Positions 44,001 to 57,300 of a stretch of 64,000 nucleotides of DNA are shown piece after piece. Within the stretch, counting starts at the first letter, position 1; each line of letters begins with the position of its first letter. The notes beneath the pieces were generated by a model. The model was not told the DNA's origin. It searched no databases and saw only the letters and a program-made list of their open reading frames with translations. The position numbers were made by a program, and so were the translations under genes. This DNA is from Drosophila miranda (taxonomy: Eukaryota > Arthropoda > Insecta > Diptera > Drosophilidae): NCBI RefSeq assembly GCF_003369915.1, contig NW_022881614.1, forward strand, positions 10,437,001-10,501,000. Direction: 5' to 3'.

Positions 44001-45865
44001 GGGCCAGGTGTACTTCTATCACATACCCACGGGTGTGTCCACGTGGCACGATCCGCGGATACCGCGGGACTTTGACACCCAACATCTGCCGCTGGACTCT
44101 ATCGGTCCTTTGCCCAGTGGCTGGGAGCAGAGGAAAACGGCCTCCGGACGCGTCTATTTTGTGGACCACAACAACCGCACCACACAGTTCACGGATCCGC
44201 GTCTCAGTGGGAGTCTGCTGCAGCTGATTCGTCGGGGACCTGTGCCGCCGACTGGAGCAGCAGCTCCTGGCGCTGCCACACCACCCACGACAGCAGCAGC
44301 GGCGTCGGCGGCTTCCACGTCCGCGCCCAATCCCACTTCTACATCCAATCAGCCAGCTGCACCTGGCTCTGCACCTGCCCCACCACCAACAGCAGCAGGT
44401 TCCACGGCAGCAAACACGACAGCGACAACTATAACGAACACCCCGCATCGCATTTGTCCGGAAGGGCTGCCGCAGGGCCTGCTCGAGGGGGCCGACTTGC
44501 TGCCAAAGTACCGCCGGGATCTGGTCGGAAAACTACGCGCCCTGCGCACCGAGCTGCAAACGATGCAGCCGCAGTCCGGCCACTGCCGGCTAGAGGTGTC
44601 GCGCAACGAGATTTTCGAGGAGAGCTATAGACTGATAATGAAGATGCGGGCCAAGGACATGCGCAAGCGTTTGATGGTCAAGTTCAAGGGTGAGGAGGGT
44701 CTGGACTATGGCGGTGTGGCCCGCGAGTGGCTGCATCTGCTCTCCCGCGAGATGCTCAATCCGCAGTACGGCCTGTTTCAGTACAGTCGCGACGACCATT
44801 ACACGCTGCAGATCAATCCCGATTCGGGCGTGAATCCGGACCATCTCTCCTACTTTCACTTTGTGGGCCGCACCCTGGGCATAGCTGTGTTCCACGGCCA
44901 CTGCCTCGACGGGGGCTTCACCTCGCCCTTCTACAAGCAGCTGCTGAACAAACCCATCACGCTTGGCGACATCGAGGGCGTCGATCCCGAGCTGCACCGC
45001 AGCCTCACCTGGATGCTGTAAGTGGATCAGTCCTCATTCTACCTCGACACATTTTAAGCCTGTGTATCTTTATTTGTTTTGCAGGGAGAGCAATATTAGC
45101 GGCATCATCGAGTCGACATTCAGCGTGGAGAACAATAGCTTTGGGGCTCTGGTGGTGCACGAACTGAAGCCTGGCGGCGCCGCCATACCCGTCACGGAGG
45201 AGAACAAGCGCGAGTACGTTAAGCTCTATGTGAACTATCGCTTCATGCGCGGTATCGAACAGCAGTTTCTGGCTCTGCAGAAAGGTCTGTACATCATCTG
45301 ATTGTAAATCTCAGATTGATATCAATACCCGAATGAATCCTCTTCTTGCAGGTTTCTGTGAGCTGATACCCAACCATCTGCTGCGACCGTTTGATGAGCG
45401 GGAACTGGAATTGGTAATTGGCGGCATCTCGAGCATCGATGTCAACGATTGGCGCAACAATACGAGACTGAAGCACTGTACGAACGAGACGACGCAAGTT
45501 CTGTGGTTCTGGCAGGTGCGAAAGGACACCGTCCTTACCTTATATTTATAGATTGGTAAATAAAAATTTATTTTATGCAGGTGGTCGAGTCGTACAGCTC
45601 TGAGATGCGAGCACGTCTGCTGCAGTTTGTGACGGGGTCGTCGCGGGTGCCGTTGCAGGGATTCCGTGCACTGCAAGGATCCACGGGTGCGGTGGGGCCA
45701 CGCCTGTTCACCATCCACCTCACCGTCGATGTTCCCACACAGAACCTGCCCAAGGCGCACACCTGCTTCAATCGGATCGATCTGCCGCCTTACGAGAACT
45801 ATCAGCTGCTCTGCGATAAGCTGACCCAAGCGGTGGAGGAGACCTGTGGCTTTGCCGTGGAGTAG
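38045..45865 (+). CDS. Smurf: Smurf, HECT-type E3 ubiquitin ligase
   Basis: Smurf ubiquitylates Mad and receptors to damp Dpp/BMP signalling. Coding exons: 38045-38093, 38163-38201, 42412-42648, 42710-45017, 45085-45284, 45352-45515, 45581-45865. All junctions are GT-AG and join in frame to about 1,093 residues; I remember fly Smurf as about 1,060. Residues about 13-135 form the membrane-binding C2 domain ([18 protein letters not shown]). Three WW domains follow: first at 42889 ([20 protein letters not shown]), then near 43970 and 44113; low-complexity S/T/G/N linkers separate the first from the others. The HECT domain spans about 44600-45865 with the catalytic cysteine at 45764-45766 (KAHTCFNR) and the family tail ETCGFAVE. 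No stop or frameshift. Intron 2 (4.2 kb) contains DINE-1 and an ND-51-like gene on the same strand. Confidence 0.96.
38228..39334 (+). mobile_element. DINE-1/Helentron-like repeat, copy 4 (in Smurf intron 2)
   Basis: Begins 26 bp after the exon 2 donor of Smurf. The first half is more diverged than in the other copies (for example TTTTTTTTCGCACTG in place of CTTTCTCGCTCTG); the 3' hairpin end is intact. Confidence 0.88.
39656..41584 (+). CDS. Mitochondrial complex I 51-kDa subunit paralogue (NDUFV1/ND-51-like)
   Basis: NDUFV1 is the NADH-binding flavoprotein of respiratory complex I. This 642-residue single-exon frame has the whole core from about residue 221 ([15 protein letters not shown]). 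FMN/NADH loops are [13 protein letters not shown] (from residue 263), [14 protein letters not shown] and YVCGEETSL. The four N3 iron-sulfur cysteines are at 558, 561, 564 (CGQCTPC) and 604 (HTICALGDG), with the normal spacing of 40. The first 25 residues are basic without acidic residues, like a mitochondrial targeting peptide. The next 190 or so are a Lys/Pro/Ser-rich extension absent from canonical NDUFV1. Intronless and nested in Smurf intron 2, it looks like a retrocopy. D. melanogaster has ND-51-like paralogues with testis bias (family knowledge); which one this is I cannot tell. Confidence 0.9.
   Translation: MIPLGLLRQQLSKNYKISLIRTLADGKGSKGGRNRSGKLNEKPKESADKQQRLKASKFPFVITAPATSKFPVEEEKEEPPSQGKRKKDLIVNDTKKKFDFSRLKPLANFPAESRNNSKSKFPVNERILETEDDRLEEVLQKAAKKVQRETRGRLAQNWPAVAQKAKGPAGPPTPPPAKDGPSKRAPPRNAGALPPSKLPPGTPPPQTKKTFGPLADADRIFTNLYGRHDWRLKAAMKRGDWYKTKEILEKGHLWIINEMKTSGLRGRGGAGFPSGLKWSFMNKPPDGRPKFLLVNADEGEPGTCKDREILRHDPQKMVEGCLIAGRAMGANTGYIYIRGEFYNEACNLQYAILEAYKAGFLGPNACGSGFEFDLYVQRGAGAYVCGEETSLIESLEGKAGKPRNKPPFPADIGVFGCPSTVTNVETVSVAPTICRRGGNWFASFGRTRNSGTKLFNISGHVERPCTFEEELSMPTRELIERHAGGVIGGWDNLLAIIPGGSSTPCIPKEDASKAIHDYDGLMAVRSSLGTGAIIVMNKQTDIIKAIARLAAFYKHESCGQCTPCREGLHWVNLIMQRFVIGQASVGEIDMLWEITKQIEGHTICALGDGASWPPQGLIRHFRPLIEERIKERAACDAAAAAS
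41630..41635 (+). terminator. Polyadenylation signal of the ND-51-like gene
   Basis: AATAAA 46 bases after the stop codon, within the Smurf intron. Confidence 0.6.
41636..42411 (+). other. Rest of Smurf intron 2, nothing recognised
   Basis: No coding frame with support. Ends in a TTGGTTTTTGCAG acceptor at 42411. Confidence 0.5.
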
Positions 45866-47444
45866 GAACCAAGCGATCGATAGAATTCAGAGATAAAATC
45901 CCCCACACACCCACATCCACGCATATGCCAATACATATGCCAATAAATAAATATACACCAACATATACATATAAAAAAAAGCGCATGCGAGGAGAACGCG
46001 ACGCTTATATCAAAAATCTAGGGACCCTGATCCCTGCTGGTTCCACATACCTTTTGTTTCTCTATAGTTTGTTTGTTGCTGTTCAATCGTGTGTGCGCTG
46101 CGCTTTTTGCAGTTGAAAATCAATTATTTAGCGAGTATGTACGGACTCTCATCTTATACATAGTTACCAAGTGCATATACACATATACATTTATATATAT
46201 AAATATATACATAATATATATACACCCACACACACACCTCCCTCCCATAAAGCGTTTATATATTATATATACATCTGTATTTCTATCGTCTGTCCATTAT
46301 TGGCATCCCTCTTCCCCCAACCCAGGGCCTTTGATCGTTTACGTCGTGGCGCATGTTATAAATTGTAGTTTAAAATATTACGAAACCAATTATACATACA
46401 AATATACATTGATTATACATATATCATAGTTTATAATTAGGCATTAAAAACAAATTTTAATTAATTGTAGGCATTGGACCGGCAATTCTCTGTGCTTTTG
46501 TTTAGTTTAAAATATATAGTTTTTGATGTTTATTAATTACTTTTTGTACATTTATAAAAACCAATCGAGAATTCACTGCTAAGTTTTTAATTATTGTTTA
46601 AATTGTCCTTAAGTATACACACCACACCCCACCCCACACCTCACCCCACACCACACATACACTCATCGACTCACACGCATTATTATTTAATAAGAATTCA
46701 CAACACAATACGATGGCAAATCAAAAAACTTGAAAAATTACTCAACTCGTAAATTAATTATTTTTTAAATAAATGCAAATTATTTAAATTAAATTATATT
46801 TTGTATTGCTTTTGATTTCCATTACCATTTCGTTGACCTTTTGTTTCGCCCGGTTCGGTTCGGCATTCATGCCAAAATCAAAACAATTACGGATCAAATC
46901 GCATACATAATATGTATTACATATACACACATATTTACATCAATTTTTAATCGCAACGAATTGGACAAATTTCTAGAAGGTGATATTAGTGAACATTTTT
47001 AACTGTCTTTAATCTTTAATTGAAGCGAAACCACAATTGGTAGTTATTTAAGAGCCCCGCCCCATAGCGTCCCCACCCCCATTCCCGAGCCCACCATACA
47101 GCCCGAAATGTGTATTGCATATGTGAAAACTCTATTGATTTATATAGAACTTAGCCCTAAACAAGATACAACACAAATCGATCGTTAACTTTTAGCTTTA
47201 GCGAGCTCTAGGATGTGAACCACGAAGAATTCTGAAGCAGAAACCGAAACCCTGCAAACATTGACAAGGACTTTGATCCGATAACCAAAAGGGATTAAGT
47301 TAATAAATAAATGAGCCTTGTAAACCATGTGTTTTCATTCAAACGAAGCGTGACTGAATATTCTAGCACTCGACGGGAAAAGATCTGTAAGGCGCTCGAT
47401 GCGTGGGTTTACAAAAGCCAACTTTAGTCGCACATTGAGCAGAT
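45866..47444 (+). other. Smurf 3' UTR and intergenic region
   Basis: Starts with ATACACATAT-type repeats (about 45900-46220) and includes a CCACACCCCACC tract (about 46620-46665). Several AATAAA words occur (for example around 45942, 46768 and 47301); which one ends the Smurf transcript cannot be told from sequence. Confidence 0.5.
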
Positions 47445-47517
47445 GCCGAAATAGCTCAGTTGGGAGAGCGTTAGACTGAAGATCTAAAGGTCCCCGGTTC
47501 AATCCCGGGTTTCGGCA
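47445..47517 (+). tRNA. tRNA-Phe (anticodon GAA)
   Basis: A 73-nt cloverleaf. Acceptor stem GCCGAAA pairs with TTTCGGC, discriminator A; D arm GCTCAGTTGGGAGAGC; anticodon arm TTAGA-CTGAAGA-TCTAA with GAA at 47478-47480; T arm CCCCGGTTCAATCCCGGG. A and B box promoters are intact and no intron is present. A TTTTTT run within about 10 bases downstream is the Pol III terminator. Confidence 0.97.
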
Positions 47518-48067
47518 ATTGCATTTTTTATTTTTTCTGCTGCCAATTGTATTTTCCGCCACTGTTCAGGGCTTATTTTCTCTTTAAGATTTATTTAATT
47601 GTCTAAATTTAGACATTATTAGTAGCAAGCCGCCGTAGTATATTAAATAATACAATCTATAGAAAATATATTTAGTTTATGTACTAGATACATACATCTA
47701 CTTTTCAGTTACATGCTAGGATTAACTAAGAGTGCATGACTATTTATTTTCCGGGGATACGACCCCAAGTTCTGTTCTGTATCATCTAAAATAGCTTTAT
47801 CGCATTACATCGCATCCAGATATAGCAGCTCCATTTAGAATACCGTACCTCTGGCTGTGGGTACAGAAAACCGGGACGACTTTTGAGCCAAGCCAGCAGC
47901 CTGTACTGCAGTACTGTACGATAAATACGAGTATGTAGTAGCAGCATTATATGTAAGTACTATGATACTTTAGGCTATTAAGTTACAACCCAACACAACA
48001 CAAAATCGTTCGCAAGTTACTAAAGCTAGTGCGTGGATGGGCAGTGTAGTGTAGTGTAGTGTAGTCG
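47518..48067. other. Intergenic, nothing recognised
   Basis: AT-rich. Ends with four GTGTA repeats (GTAGTGTAGTGTAGTGTAG, about 48044-48064), just downstream of the mucin-like gene. Confidence 0.5.
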
Positions 48068-48359
48068 GTGGCTTAACTAGAAATCGGGGTCGTAGTCGCG
48101 CGAATAGCGCGTCCGACTCGCATGATTGTTATAGCTGTACATCTGGTGGGCATCGGCAAAGGCATCCGGATATTGGTGGCCATATGCCTGCTGATGCTGC
48201 TGCGGATGCAGCAGTGGCTTAACTAGAAATCGGGGTCGTAGTCGCGCGAATAGCGCGTCCGACTCGCATGATTGTTATAGCTGTACATCTGGTGGGCATC
48301 GGCAAAGGCATCCGGATATTGGTGGCCATATGCCTGCTGATGCTGCTGCGGATGCTGCT
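48068..48359. repeat. Tandem duplication of a 146-bp unit at the 3' end of the mucin-like gene
   Basis: 48068-48213 and 48214-48359 are near identical, from GTGGCTTAACTAGAAATC to the CTGATGCTGCTGCGGATG stretch. The unit holds the last 40-odd codons, the stop and a few 3' UTR bases. The gene terminates in the 48214 copy; the other copy is then in the 3' UTR. Confidence 0.92.
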
Positions 48360-51300
48360 GGTGCTGTTGCTGCTGATGGGTATGGGTGGGATACTGGTGG
48401 CCATGATGCGGCCACTTCAGGGAGTCACCCTTCTGCGAGTACGTCGGCTGCTGGGCATAGAAATAGTCGGCATTGCTGTGCGGATGACGGGTGGAGCGCC
48501 AGCTGTCGTAGATGTTGGAGCTATTACTGCCGTGCATCGAATTGGTAAAGCGCTGCAAAGGAACAATTGAAAGTATAAGAAAGGGTGGTAGAAGAGCACG
48601 GCACTCGAGTTACTTTCGGCTTTATCGGCTGCTTGCTATCGTTCCAGGGATCATCAATGTTGTAGAAGTCATCCACACCGTAGTTGTCCGCACCACCCAT
48701 GTGGTTGACCTTCAGTTCGTTCAGAATGTCATTGGTCAAGGGAATCGGCGTCTTCTTGGCCCTCTTCTGACGATTGAGCAGCTGAATATGGGCATGGGTT
48801 TAGTGGAGCCCAGAACAATCAACGTGCGACTTACCACTGTGACGCCAAAGATGATGACAAAGACCAGGGAACCAACTCCAATCACAATCACGACTGTGGC
48901 CCATTGGGGAATGAGCAGATCCTCCTCTGCAAACTCCACATTTGTGTTCAGGTTCATGGCTATGACTGCAGGGAAACGGAAAGGATTGGCTTGCGATCAG
49001 AGAGCTGCGATGTCCAACTACTCACCACTAAAATCGGTGGCCACCGGATCAATGATGTATTTGCCCATCTGATAGCTGGCCGTGACTAGTTGCTCCTCCC
49101 GCGGCCCGGACACGCTGTCCGTCTCATTCTCCTCGGCATCTTTGTCGGGCAGCGCAGGTGCCACAGGTTTGGTTAGCGCATCGTGGAACAGCTTCCGGAT
49201 CTCCTGCGTGTCCACGTCCTCCGTTATGTTGGCCAGCTCCACGTAGTAGTCGACCAGCACACTGCCCTTGCTGAAGCTATCGATGCGCACCTTCTTGTAC
49301 CACTTGTTCAGCTGATCGGCGCTGGAGTACACTTCATTTAGCTGAAAGGAGAGGAACGAGCAGTGAGCATTCAACAGATGAAGGCAAAGAACGGAGGGCG
49401 ACGCCTACTTGAGCCTCCAGCTCGTGGGCCAGATTCTTCCACTCGAGCGTGTTGTGATCCAGGAGCTCGGGTTTCCAGGCCACGCCGTCGATGATCTTGA
49501 TGGTGGCCGCCAGATCACAGTCGGCCGTGCAGTGTCCCGGCTTTTTCGGCCGCGGTGTTGTCGTTGTCGTGGTGCTCGTTGTCGATGTGCTGGTGTTGGT
49601 GGTGCTGCTGCTCGCGCTGGGCGTTAGCAGATCCTCAAAGTTGATTGTCTGGGCATTCAGCTTCTCGATGGACAGCGGGGTGGTGGGCGGTGTGGGCCAG
49701 CCGGTGAACTCCGTGGTGGCTCGCGTGGGTGGACCCTTTTTGATGACCACCGGCGGGGTTCCGTCGGATGAGGGCGTGACTGCATCAGCCTGGCCATCAT
49801 TTCCGGGGTGCGGCATGGTCAGGCGATGGGATCCGAGACGCTTATGAAAGCCTTTTGGGAAGACTACCTTTAGGCCGCTTCCTTCGCTTGCTGGCGCTTC
49901 AGTGGTGCTTGACGCCACCGCCTTGGGCTTATTTGTTGTAGTGGAGGTGGAGGTTGAAGTGGAGGCTGGATGTACCTTCGGTGACTTGAATCCCGGGGGC
50001 AGCAGAGAGGGCAGCAGATCCTCGTCGCTCGAAGTGTCCGCCTTGGCGGTCTCGTTCAGCTTGAAGCCAGGCGGTAGGAGAGCGCTCAGATCCTCTATTT
50101 TGATGGGTTTCACACCTTCGGGCAGCTTGGGGATGGCGTCGGCCTTCTCCTTGGCGGGCGCTTTGTAGCCAGGAGGCAAGAACTTGCTCAGATCATCGAA
50201 AGGCACGGCCACGGGATGGGATCGGGGCGTGGTCGTCGCAACGGTGGTGCTGTTCAGCTTGAAGCCGGGTGGCAGGAACTTGGAGATGTCGTCCACAGTC
50301 GTGAAGGCGGGTCGCGGGGTGCCTTGAACTGTCCTCGAACTTGACGCCACTGAAGAGACTCTCCAGACTGGAGCTGCTGCTGCCCTCGTCCGGACTGGTC
50401 GTCGTCGTTGTCGTGCTGGTGGTTTTAGCTGTTGTCCTGGGTGGCTTGTAGCCCTTGGGCAGCAGACCCGCCAACGCCACATCCTGTACTGTGACCTGAC
50501 CGTTCTTGAAGGACCGACTGATGGTGCTGTTGCGTCCTGGCTTCCTAGGCGGCTCCACGGCGGGCGCTTCTGTCTTAGAGGTGGTGGTTGTGATCTTTCG
50601 GTTCTTGTAGCTCGACTTCGGCTTGAATCCGACAGGCAGGAGTCCGGCCAGCTCATCCATTTCGCTCTCGTCAAAGTGCTGCACCTTGACCCGACTGCTG
50701 CCACTGCTCGTGTTGCTCGGAGCCGGCGTGGTCTTTCGTTGGAACTTCCTGATGTGCGGCGCAAATGGACCTAACCCGGATCCGGATCCCAGTGTGGTGC
50801 TCGTGGCTGGTGTGGAGGAATCCATTTGGCTAATGATCGGATACTTCCCGGACAGCAGGCCGCTGGACAGCTCCGACTGCACACGGTCCAGTTTATCGAT
50901 GATGCTTTCTGTGGAGGCGGCCAGTGGCGGGGCTGTGGATGTGGACGAGGTGGAAGTGCTCGGCTCCTCGCTGCTCTCCGGCTGCTTCTGTGGGGGCTGC
51001 TGCTGCTGCTGCTTGGAGTGCACCTTGCGCTCCAGCTCGGAGAGCATCTGCTTGGTCTCCTCCTGCTCGATGGCCGGGAAGGGCAGAAAGCGGGCTCCGT
51101 TGATGCTCCGGCTTGGCAGTATCGATGCCACTACGACATAGTTCTCGGTGGCATTGGCAGTGTCCCCGTTCGCGGGCAGGTTTTTTTTTTGAAGATCTGG
51201 ATCTGTGAACTCCTCCTCTGTCTGGACCTCTTCTGGCTTGCCCTCATCCGGGGGTATACTCGGCGTTACCGGAGCCGGAAGCACTGTTGAGCCATTGACC

Positions 51301-54300
51301 ACGCTCTTGGTGGTCACCACGGAGATGACCTCGCGCTCTTCCTCGTGCTCGCTGCTGGTCGTTGGCCTAGAGCTGGAGCTAGAGTGCTGCGTTTCTGTCT
51401 CACTGGTGGAATCCTCGGGTTCTGCCTCGCCCGTTTCCTCATCCTCGTACTCGTACTCCTCGCCCTCGCCGAGACCCTCTTCGTCATCGTAATCGGATGA
51501 CTCGGATTCTTCCTCCTGCTTGGCCTTATCATTGGGGGTGGGAGAATGAGGATCCTCCTGCTTAGGAGTGGCTGCTTCCACCTGCCTGGGAATAACAGGA
51601 TCCTGCTCCTGCTTGGGAATGCTCTCTGGCACTGGCATTTCCGTGGTGCCCTCCACCAGAATCTCTTCGGTGGATTCACTCTCCAGAGGCATAGGTGTGG
51701 TAGCCTTCTCCTTTTCCTTTTCCTCATCCTCTGCGTACTCATAGTCATTACTGGCGGGCAGGGTGGTGGTGCCTTCACTGGAGCTTGTGGTCTCCGACGA
51801 ATCGGTCTGGGACTCTTCGGTGCTGCTGGTGCTGGACGGGTCCGCATCCTCCTCATTTTGGGTAACCGTCTCGGGGATGGCAGCTTCGTTCTGGGTGACT
51901 ATCACTGGGGTTACCTCTCCCTCCTCCTGGAGCGGCAGCTTCTCCAAACTGGACGACTCAGAGTGATCTTCTGGCCGTTCCCCAGACTCCTGCTCGTACT
52001 GCTCTCCGCTGTCTACCTCTTCTTCCAGCTCCTGCTCCTGCTGGGCCTCATCCTCTTCCTCCTGCTCTGCGCTCTCAGTGGTGCTGGTGGTGCGGGCCGT
52101 GGGGCGTGTCAGCTTCAGCCTGCTGTCGCTGTTGTAGTTGAGAGGGCGCTTGCTGGTCGCGGCCAGCGGCTCGTTGACCTCTCGACTGATGAACACAGGC
52201 CGCCGGGGATTGGGCGACTTGCGTCCGAAGCTGGGCCGATCCGCGGGTGTGTTCTGCGTGGTCGTGGTCGTAGACGTCGCCTTGGAGCGGTTGCTGCCAA
52301 AGCGATTGTACCGCTTGCTGCTCACGGTCGTGGATGTGGTTGGGGCTGTGGAGCTGCCGGGCTGGTAGCGATTGCGTGGCCTGTACGGACTTGGCGCTGG
52401 GGTGGCCGGAGACTCGGAAAGGGACGAGACTGTTGCCTGAGACTGTGTGCGCGTGCGTGTGGGCGAGAACCCACCGCTGTTGCCAAAGGGACGTTTGCTG
52501 GACGTCGGACGCTTGGCGCTCTGCAAAGAGAGAGATGGAGATGCAGAGATGAGCGGATGTTAGCTACGGATTGCAGATTCGCGGAGGTAACTCCAGTGCA
52601 TTGTTACGGATTACGGAGCAGCCCAGACCAGGCCAGACCGTTCACAGCCTCGAATCTTGCGGTTGTCGTCATGGGAAACTGTTACAGTTTCGACATGGAC
52701 ACGAAACATCACAATCTCTGCGCAGCGCTGCGGTTCGTCTGTCAATTGTTTTGCGTGCGAACTCTTCTCAGTTGCAGCCCCCTGCCGCTTGCCGCCTGCC
52801 ACGGCCCCTAGCCCTCATCCGAGCCATTCAACTGATTCTCCAAAATTTGTCTAAAGTGTTTTGTGCAAATTTGCCCCGCACCATCCCCCCTTTTCATCCC
52901 CTGGAGCTGTCCATAATTTATGCGCTCGTATTTATTTAATTTTTATGTGAAGGCAACCTCCAACTGTCTACAGCTCTGGGCTTCCGACTGGAGACTTTTC
53001 CGACGGTTTCCTCTCCGCAGCTTGCCCAAGGATGAACAGTATCTTCACATTCACAGACTAATCATGATTAGTCTTCAGCCAATCCATTTCCACTAATGAC
53101 AGATCGGGCGCCCACTGGCAGTGCCATTATTGTCGCTTAATCGTGAGCTGATTTGATATTTGAGTCAGCATTAATCTCGGCAACAATTTCGCTCAAATGG
53201 CCCCAAACAAATTGCGGCAATTAAACTGAGAAATTTATGTGGGGGCACCTAAAACACGAAGAGAAAGAGAGCGGCGGAACAATGATGAGGGCAGGCAGAG
53301 ATCTTTTCCCCCCGCTTTGACATTTCAATTACAAAATGTTTGAAGATTTTTGAAGTAAATGAAAAAATTACGACATGAGATGGGATGGGAAGACAGCTCT
53401 ATAGATTAGCCTTAAAGACTGAAATGTATGAATGCTATTAAAGTAGAAAGGTAGGGGTTTATCTGAAGAATAAATGGACTTGTTCCGTTCTATATCTTAG
53501 AGATCCTTAGAGAGGGCTCAGGCTCTGTTTTTAGAGATCACATGCACTCTTGAAAGCTACGAAACTGGTTACCAAAGAAACAACAGGTGGACGAATGTGG
53601 TATAAGTAGTCGTATACTGCAATAGTACGGGTATACCCTCTCAAAAGTGTAAATATTTATTGAGTAAACAGAAACATCTTGAAAACATATAAACAAACAA
53701 AACAAAACTGCCGAAGAGCCCCCTTGATAAACATTTCTGTGGTTTGCTTTTGCCAAAAACATTAGTGGGGGATCGTGGAATGTAATGTTGTTCGGGTGAA
53801 AGGTAAAATATATTTTTGCCATAATTCGATTGAACTTTTTTGTGGTTCTTAGCTATATACAATATTGTTGAAATCTAGGCAAAAAGAGACCCGACCCGTG
53901 CCGAAACGAACTGGTTCTGAAGTCTCTTTTTTCGGCCTGCCTCAAAACATTTAGCGGTTGGAAGTCACGTAAGAGCAGAAATGGCTTCCAGCCATTCCAA
54001 CTACAACTCCGACACCGAACCGAGCCGATGCCTGATATTGGCCAAAATCAGAGCAGAGCCAATTGTTTTGTTAGCTCTTATGCAATGCCAAAAACGAAAT
54101 TGTTTCTGTTTTCTGTTTTTGTTTGGGTTTCTGTGTTTCTTGTTATTCCAATTGAAATTGCTTTTACTTTCCCGATCCGATCCGAACAGCGATGCGATCC
54201 ACTTCTCTATTCGCTTTCCCTTCGCTCTCCTTACCTCCCTGAAGTGGGCCAGAAACTGCGTCTTCTGGTGAGGCACATTGATGCGCTGCGTCTGGGGCTG

Positions 54301-57300
54301 AAAGCCGCCGCTCAGCCTGTTCCCTGAGCCGACGCTGCCGTTGCGTATCGCCCTGGAGCGTGTGAAGCCGTTGGTCAGTCCCGTGGACGACGACGCGGAC
54401 GTTGCACCAACTCCGCCTGCCGCTGCTGCTGCTGCTGCCCCGGCGGGCACTCCGAAGGGGCGTGGCGAGATATCGTAATAGTCCGACTGGCGATTCGGTG
54501 GCGATTTCTGTGGAAAAACATTGTGTTGGGTTAATGCTGAGGCAAAGCTAGTCAGGGGTGTAGGGTTTGTCGAATGATACAAATAGTTGATTAGAACTGC
54601 AAGCAGAATGAGTTCTTTTGAAAGAGCATCCTCTCTCTCTTTCTTGCTCGAGAGAGCTTTCATTTCATTATTTAGAGGAAACCCCCCCGCAATCTTTAAA
54701 TTCATTTGAATAACTGGATACTGGGGACTTCTTTTTTGTAGGTATTCTTCCCTCTTTTATCTGATTACAATGATCCATTCATTTATGAATCAGCATCGTT
54801 TCTAGAAAGATTCAAATGTGTGTCTAACATTTAAAGCGATCTATAATCTATGTACTCTTACAAAATTGATCCGAAGAGTAACGTAAGCTGACACAGGTTG
54901 GACTTTGATAGAGGTGAGGTCTTAGATTGATACTCTCGGGGACCCCCCCCTGTCCGGTAAAGTGACAGAACTACCATAAGCTCGACCTAAGCTGCGACTC
55001 TGTAGCACCTCAAGTTGACAAAGTTGGTAATCTTGGCTTGACCATGTCTGGCACTTGAATGATCGACTGTGGAGGTCTCGCTCCCCTGCCCAACGTGCTG
55101 CAGACAATGCCGAAGCGCTTTGGAAAGATTTTGGAAATGAAATCGACGTCGAAAGCTGCAGCAAACAATGAAAATGAAGTGTATCAAGGTCGTTCCGATA
55201 TTCAACGACTCCCTAATTATCCAGTCCCCGTCCCCGTCCCAGTCGCATACAATGCCAGTTTCGCCCCAAAGTACTTGCTGCTCTCGTTGTTATCCATTAT
55301 TATACCCGATACTCAAAATGAGTATTGGGGTATATTAGATTTGTGGTAAAAGTGGATGTGTGTAACGTCCAGAAGGAATCGTTTCCGACCCCATAAAGTA
55401 TATATACTCTTGATCAGCATCAACAGCCGAGTCGATTGAGCCATGTCTGTCTGTCCGTCTGTCCGTCTGTCCGTCTGTCCGTCCGTCCGTCTGTCCGTCT
55501 GTCCGTCTGTCCGTCCGTCCGTCCGTCTGTCCGTCCCCTTCAGCGCCTAGTGCTCAAAGACTATAAGAGCTAGAGCAACGATGTTTTGGATCCAGACTTC
55601 TGTGAAATGTCACTGCTACAAAAATATTTCAAAACTTCGCCCCGCCCACTTCCGCCCCCACAAAGGACGAAAATCTGTGGCATCCACATTTTTAAAGATA
55701 CGATAAAACCAAAAACGCAGAATCGTAGAGGATGACTATATGTTCTAGAGTGTAAAATCTCAACCAGATCGTATAATTATTATAGCCAGAATCAAGAAAA
55801 CAATTTCATTCTTTCTCGCTCTGTCTCTCTCTAACACACAGGTTTCATGGTCGGCTTTGCCAATTGCAAAATATGAGTTCAAGGATCTCAGAACCTATAA
55901 GAGCCAGAGCAACCAAATTTGGTATCCACACTCCTGTGATATCGGACCTTGACCGTTTCGTGTCCAAATTTCGCCACACCCCCTTCCGCCCCCGCAAAGG
56001 ACGAAGATCTGGGGCATCCACAAATCTCAGAGACTATTAAGGCTAGAGTAACCAAATTTGGTATCCGCACTTCCGTTAGATCTCACTATAAAACGTCTAT
56101 CTCAGAATTTCGCCCCACCCCCTTCCGCCCCCACAAAAGACGAAAATCTGTTGCATCCACAATATTGCAGATTCGAGAAAACTAAAAACGCAGAATCATA
56201 GATAATGACCATATCTATCAGACTGCTGAATCTGGATCAGATCGGATCATTTTTATACCCAAAAGGAACAAATCAATTTGCACTGGCTACGCAGCGCCCG
56301 ACGTCACGCTCAGACTGATTTTCTGTCTCTGTCGCACGCACTCTTTGTCGTGTCGTTTAATATTAGCGGCGTCTGCCGGAGGAGAGCCATACTGACTAAG
56401 TATCGGGTATAACTGTAGAGTTGCGGTGTCCGCAGCAACTCACAACGTTCCCCCTCGTTACTTATTAGTATTGTTTGGATGTGGATTTGGTTTTTTTGAA
56501 AGTCTGAGCCCCAGCTCCGAGCTGAAGATGGGGCTGCATTGGCTGGGAGAGGTTTCTGAAGTTGAAGTTGTGCTCTGTTAAGCAAATTGCATACAAAACG
56601 CGAGTTTTGTTGCTAAAAGGCTCCGCTTCTTGGCGGAGCCGTTTACGCATCAGAGCTCTCCTCCTCCACCGATAGCTGGCAGCCATTTGTGGGCCAAAGA
56701 TTTTGTCCCCAGCCCACAGGCAGAGATAGAGATAGCGACTGGGGAAATGCGGCATCGTTGGACCTACTCTGATTAACAGACAGTCCCAGCGCCATCCGAC
56801 ACCTTCTCGCCTGTGAGGAGGGAAGTGTGGGATCCGTTCGCTACTCTGCAAATGATCTCGGATCAAAAATTGCACTCTTCCATTGTCAACAATTGGTCTG
56901 CTGGAGCTGCATTAGCCGTGTGGTAGATGGTTAATGGTTAATGGTAAAGAAGAAAGCGTCCAGTCGTCAGTCGTTGGACGATAGGTGAAATTAAAAGAAC
57001 ACAAATTTCTAAGACATTTGTCAATATGGATAGCATAATGAAACTATGAAAGCTCCGCTCACGTACGAGTGGTAAGATGGGTATGTGGAAAGCATATGGC
57101 CGACGAAGAAGACGAGGGGTTTGGGTTTATTGCACTGGACTTTCCCCTTGGACCAGTGGGGCGGGGGCCAATCAGCCATTCAGTCATTCGAATGAATCAC
57201 ACTTTTCCATTATGCGCTGATGATAATCGAAACAAATGAAGTGCCATCTAACCAAGGATCTATCCAGGAGCACTCTGCTGCATCTTCTTCGGCCTGTCTT

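Noticed and set aside
50623..52811. Plus-strand frames of up to 421 residues opposite the mucin-like gene
   Set aside because: They run antisense to the repeat-bearing exon and reflect its Ser/Glu codon bias; no domain or splice support.
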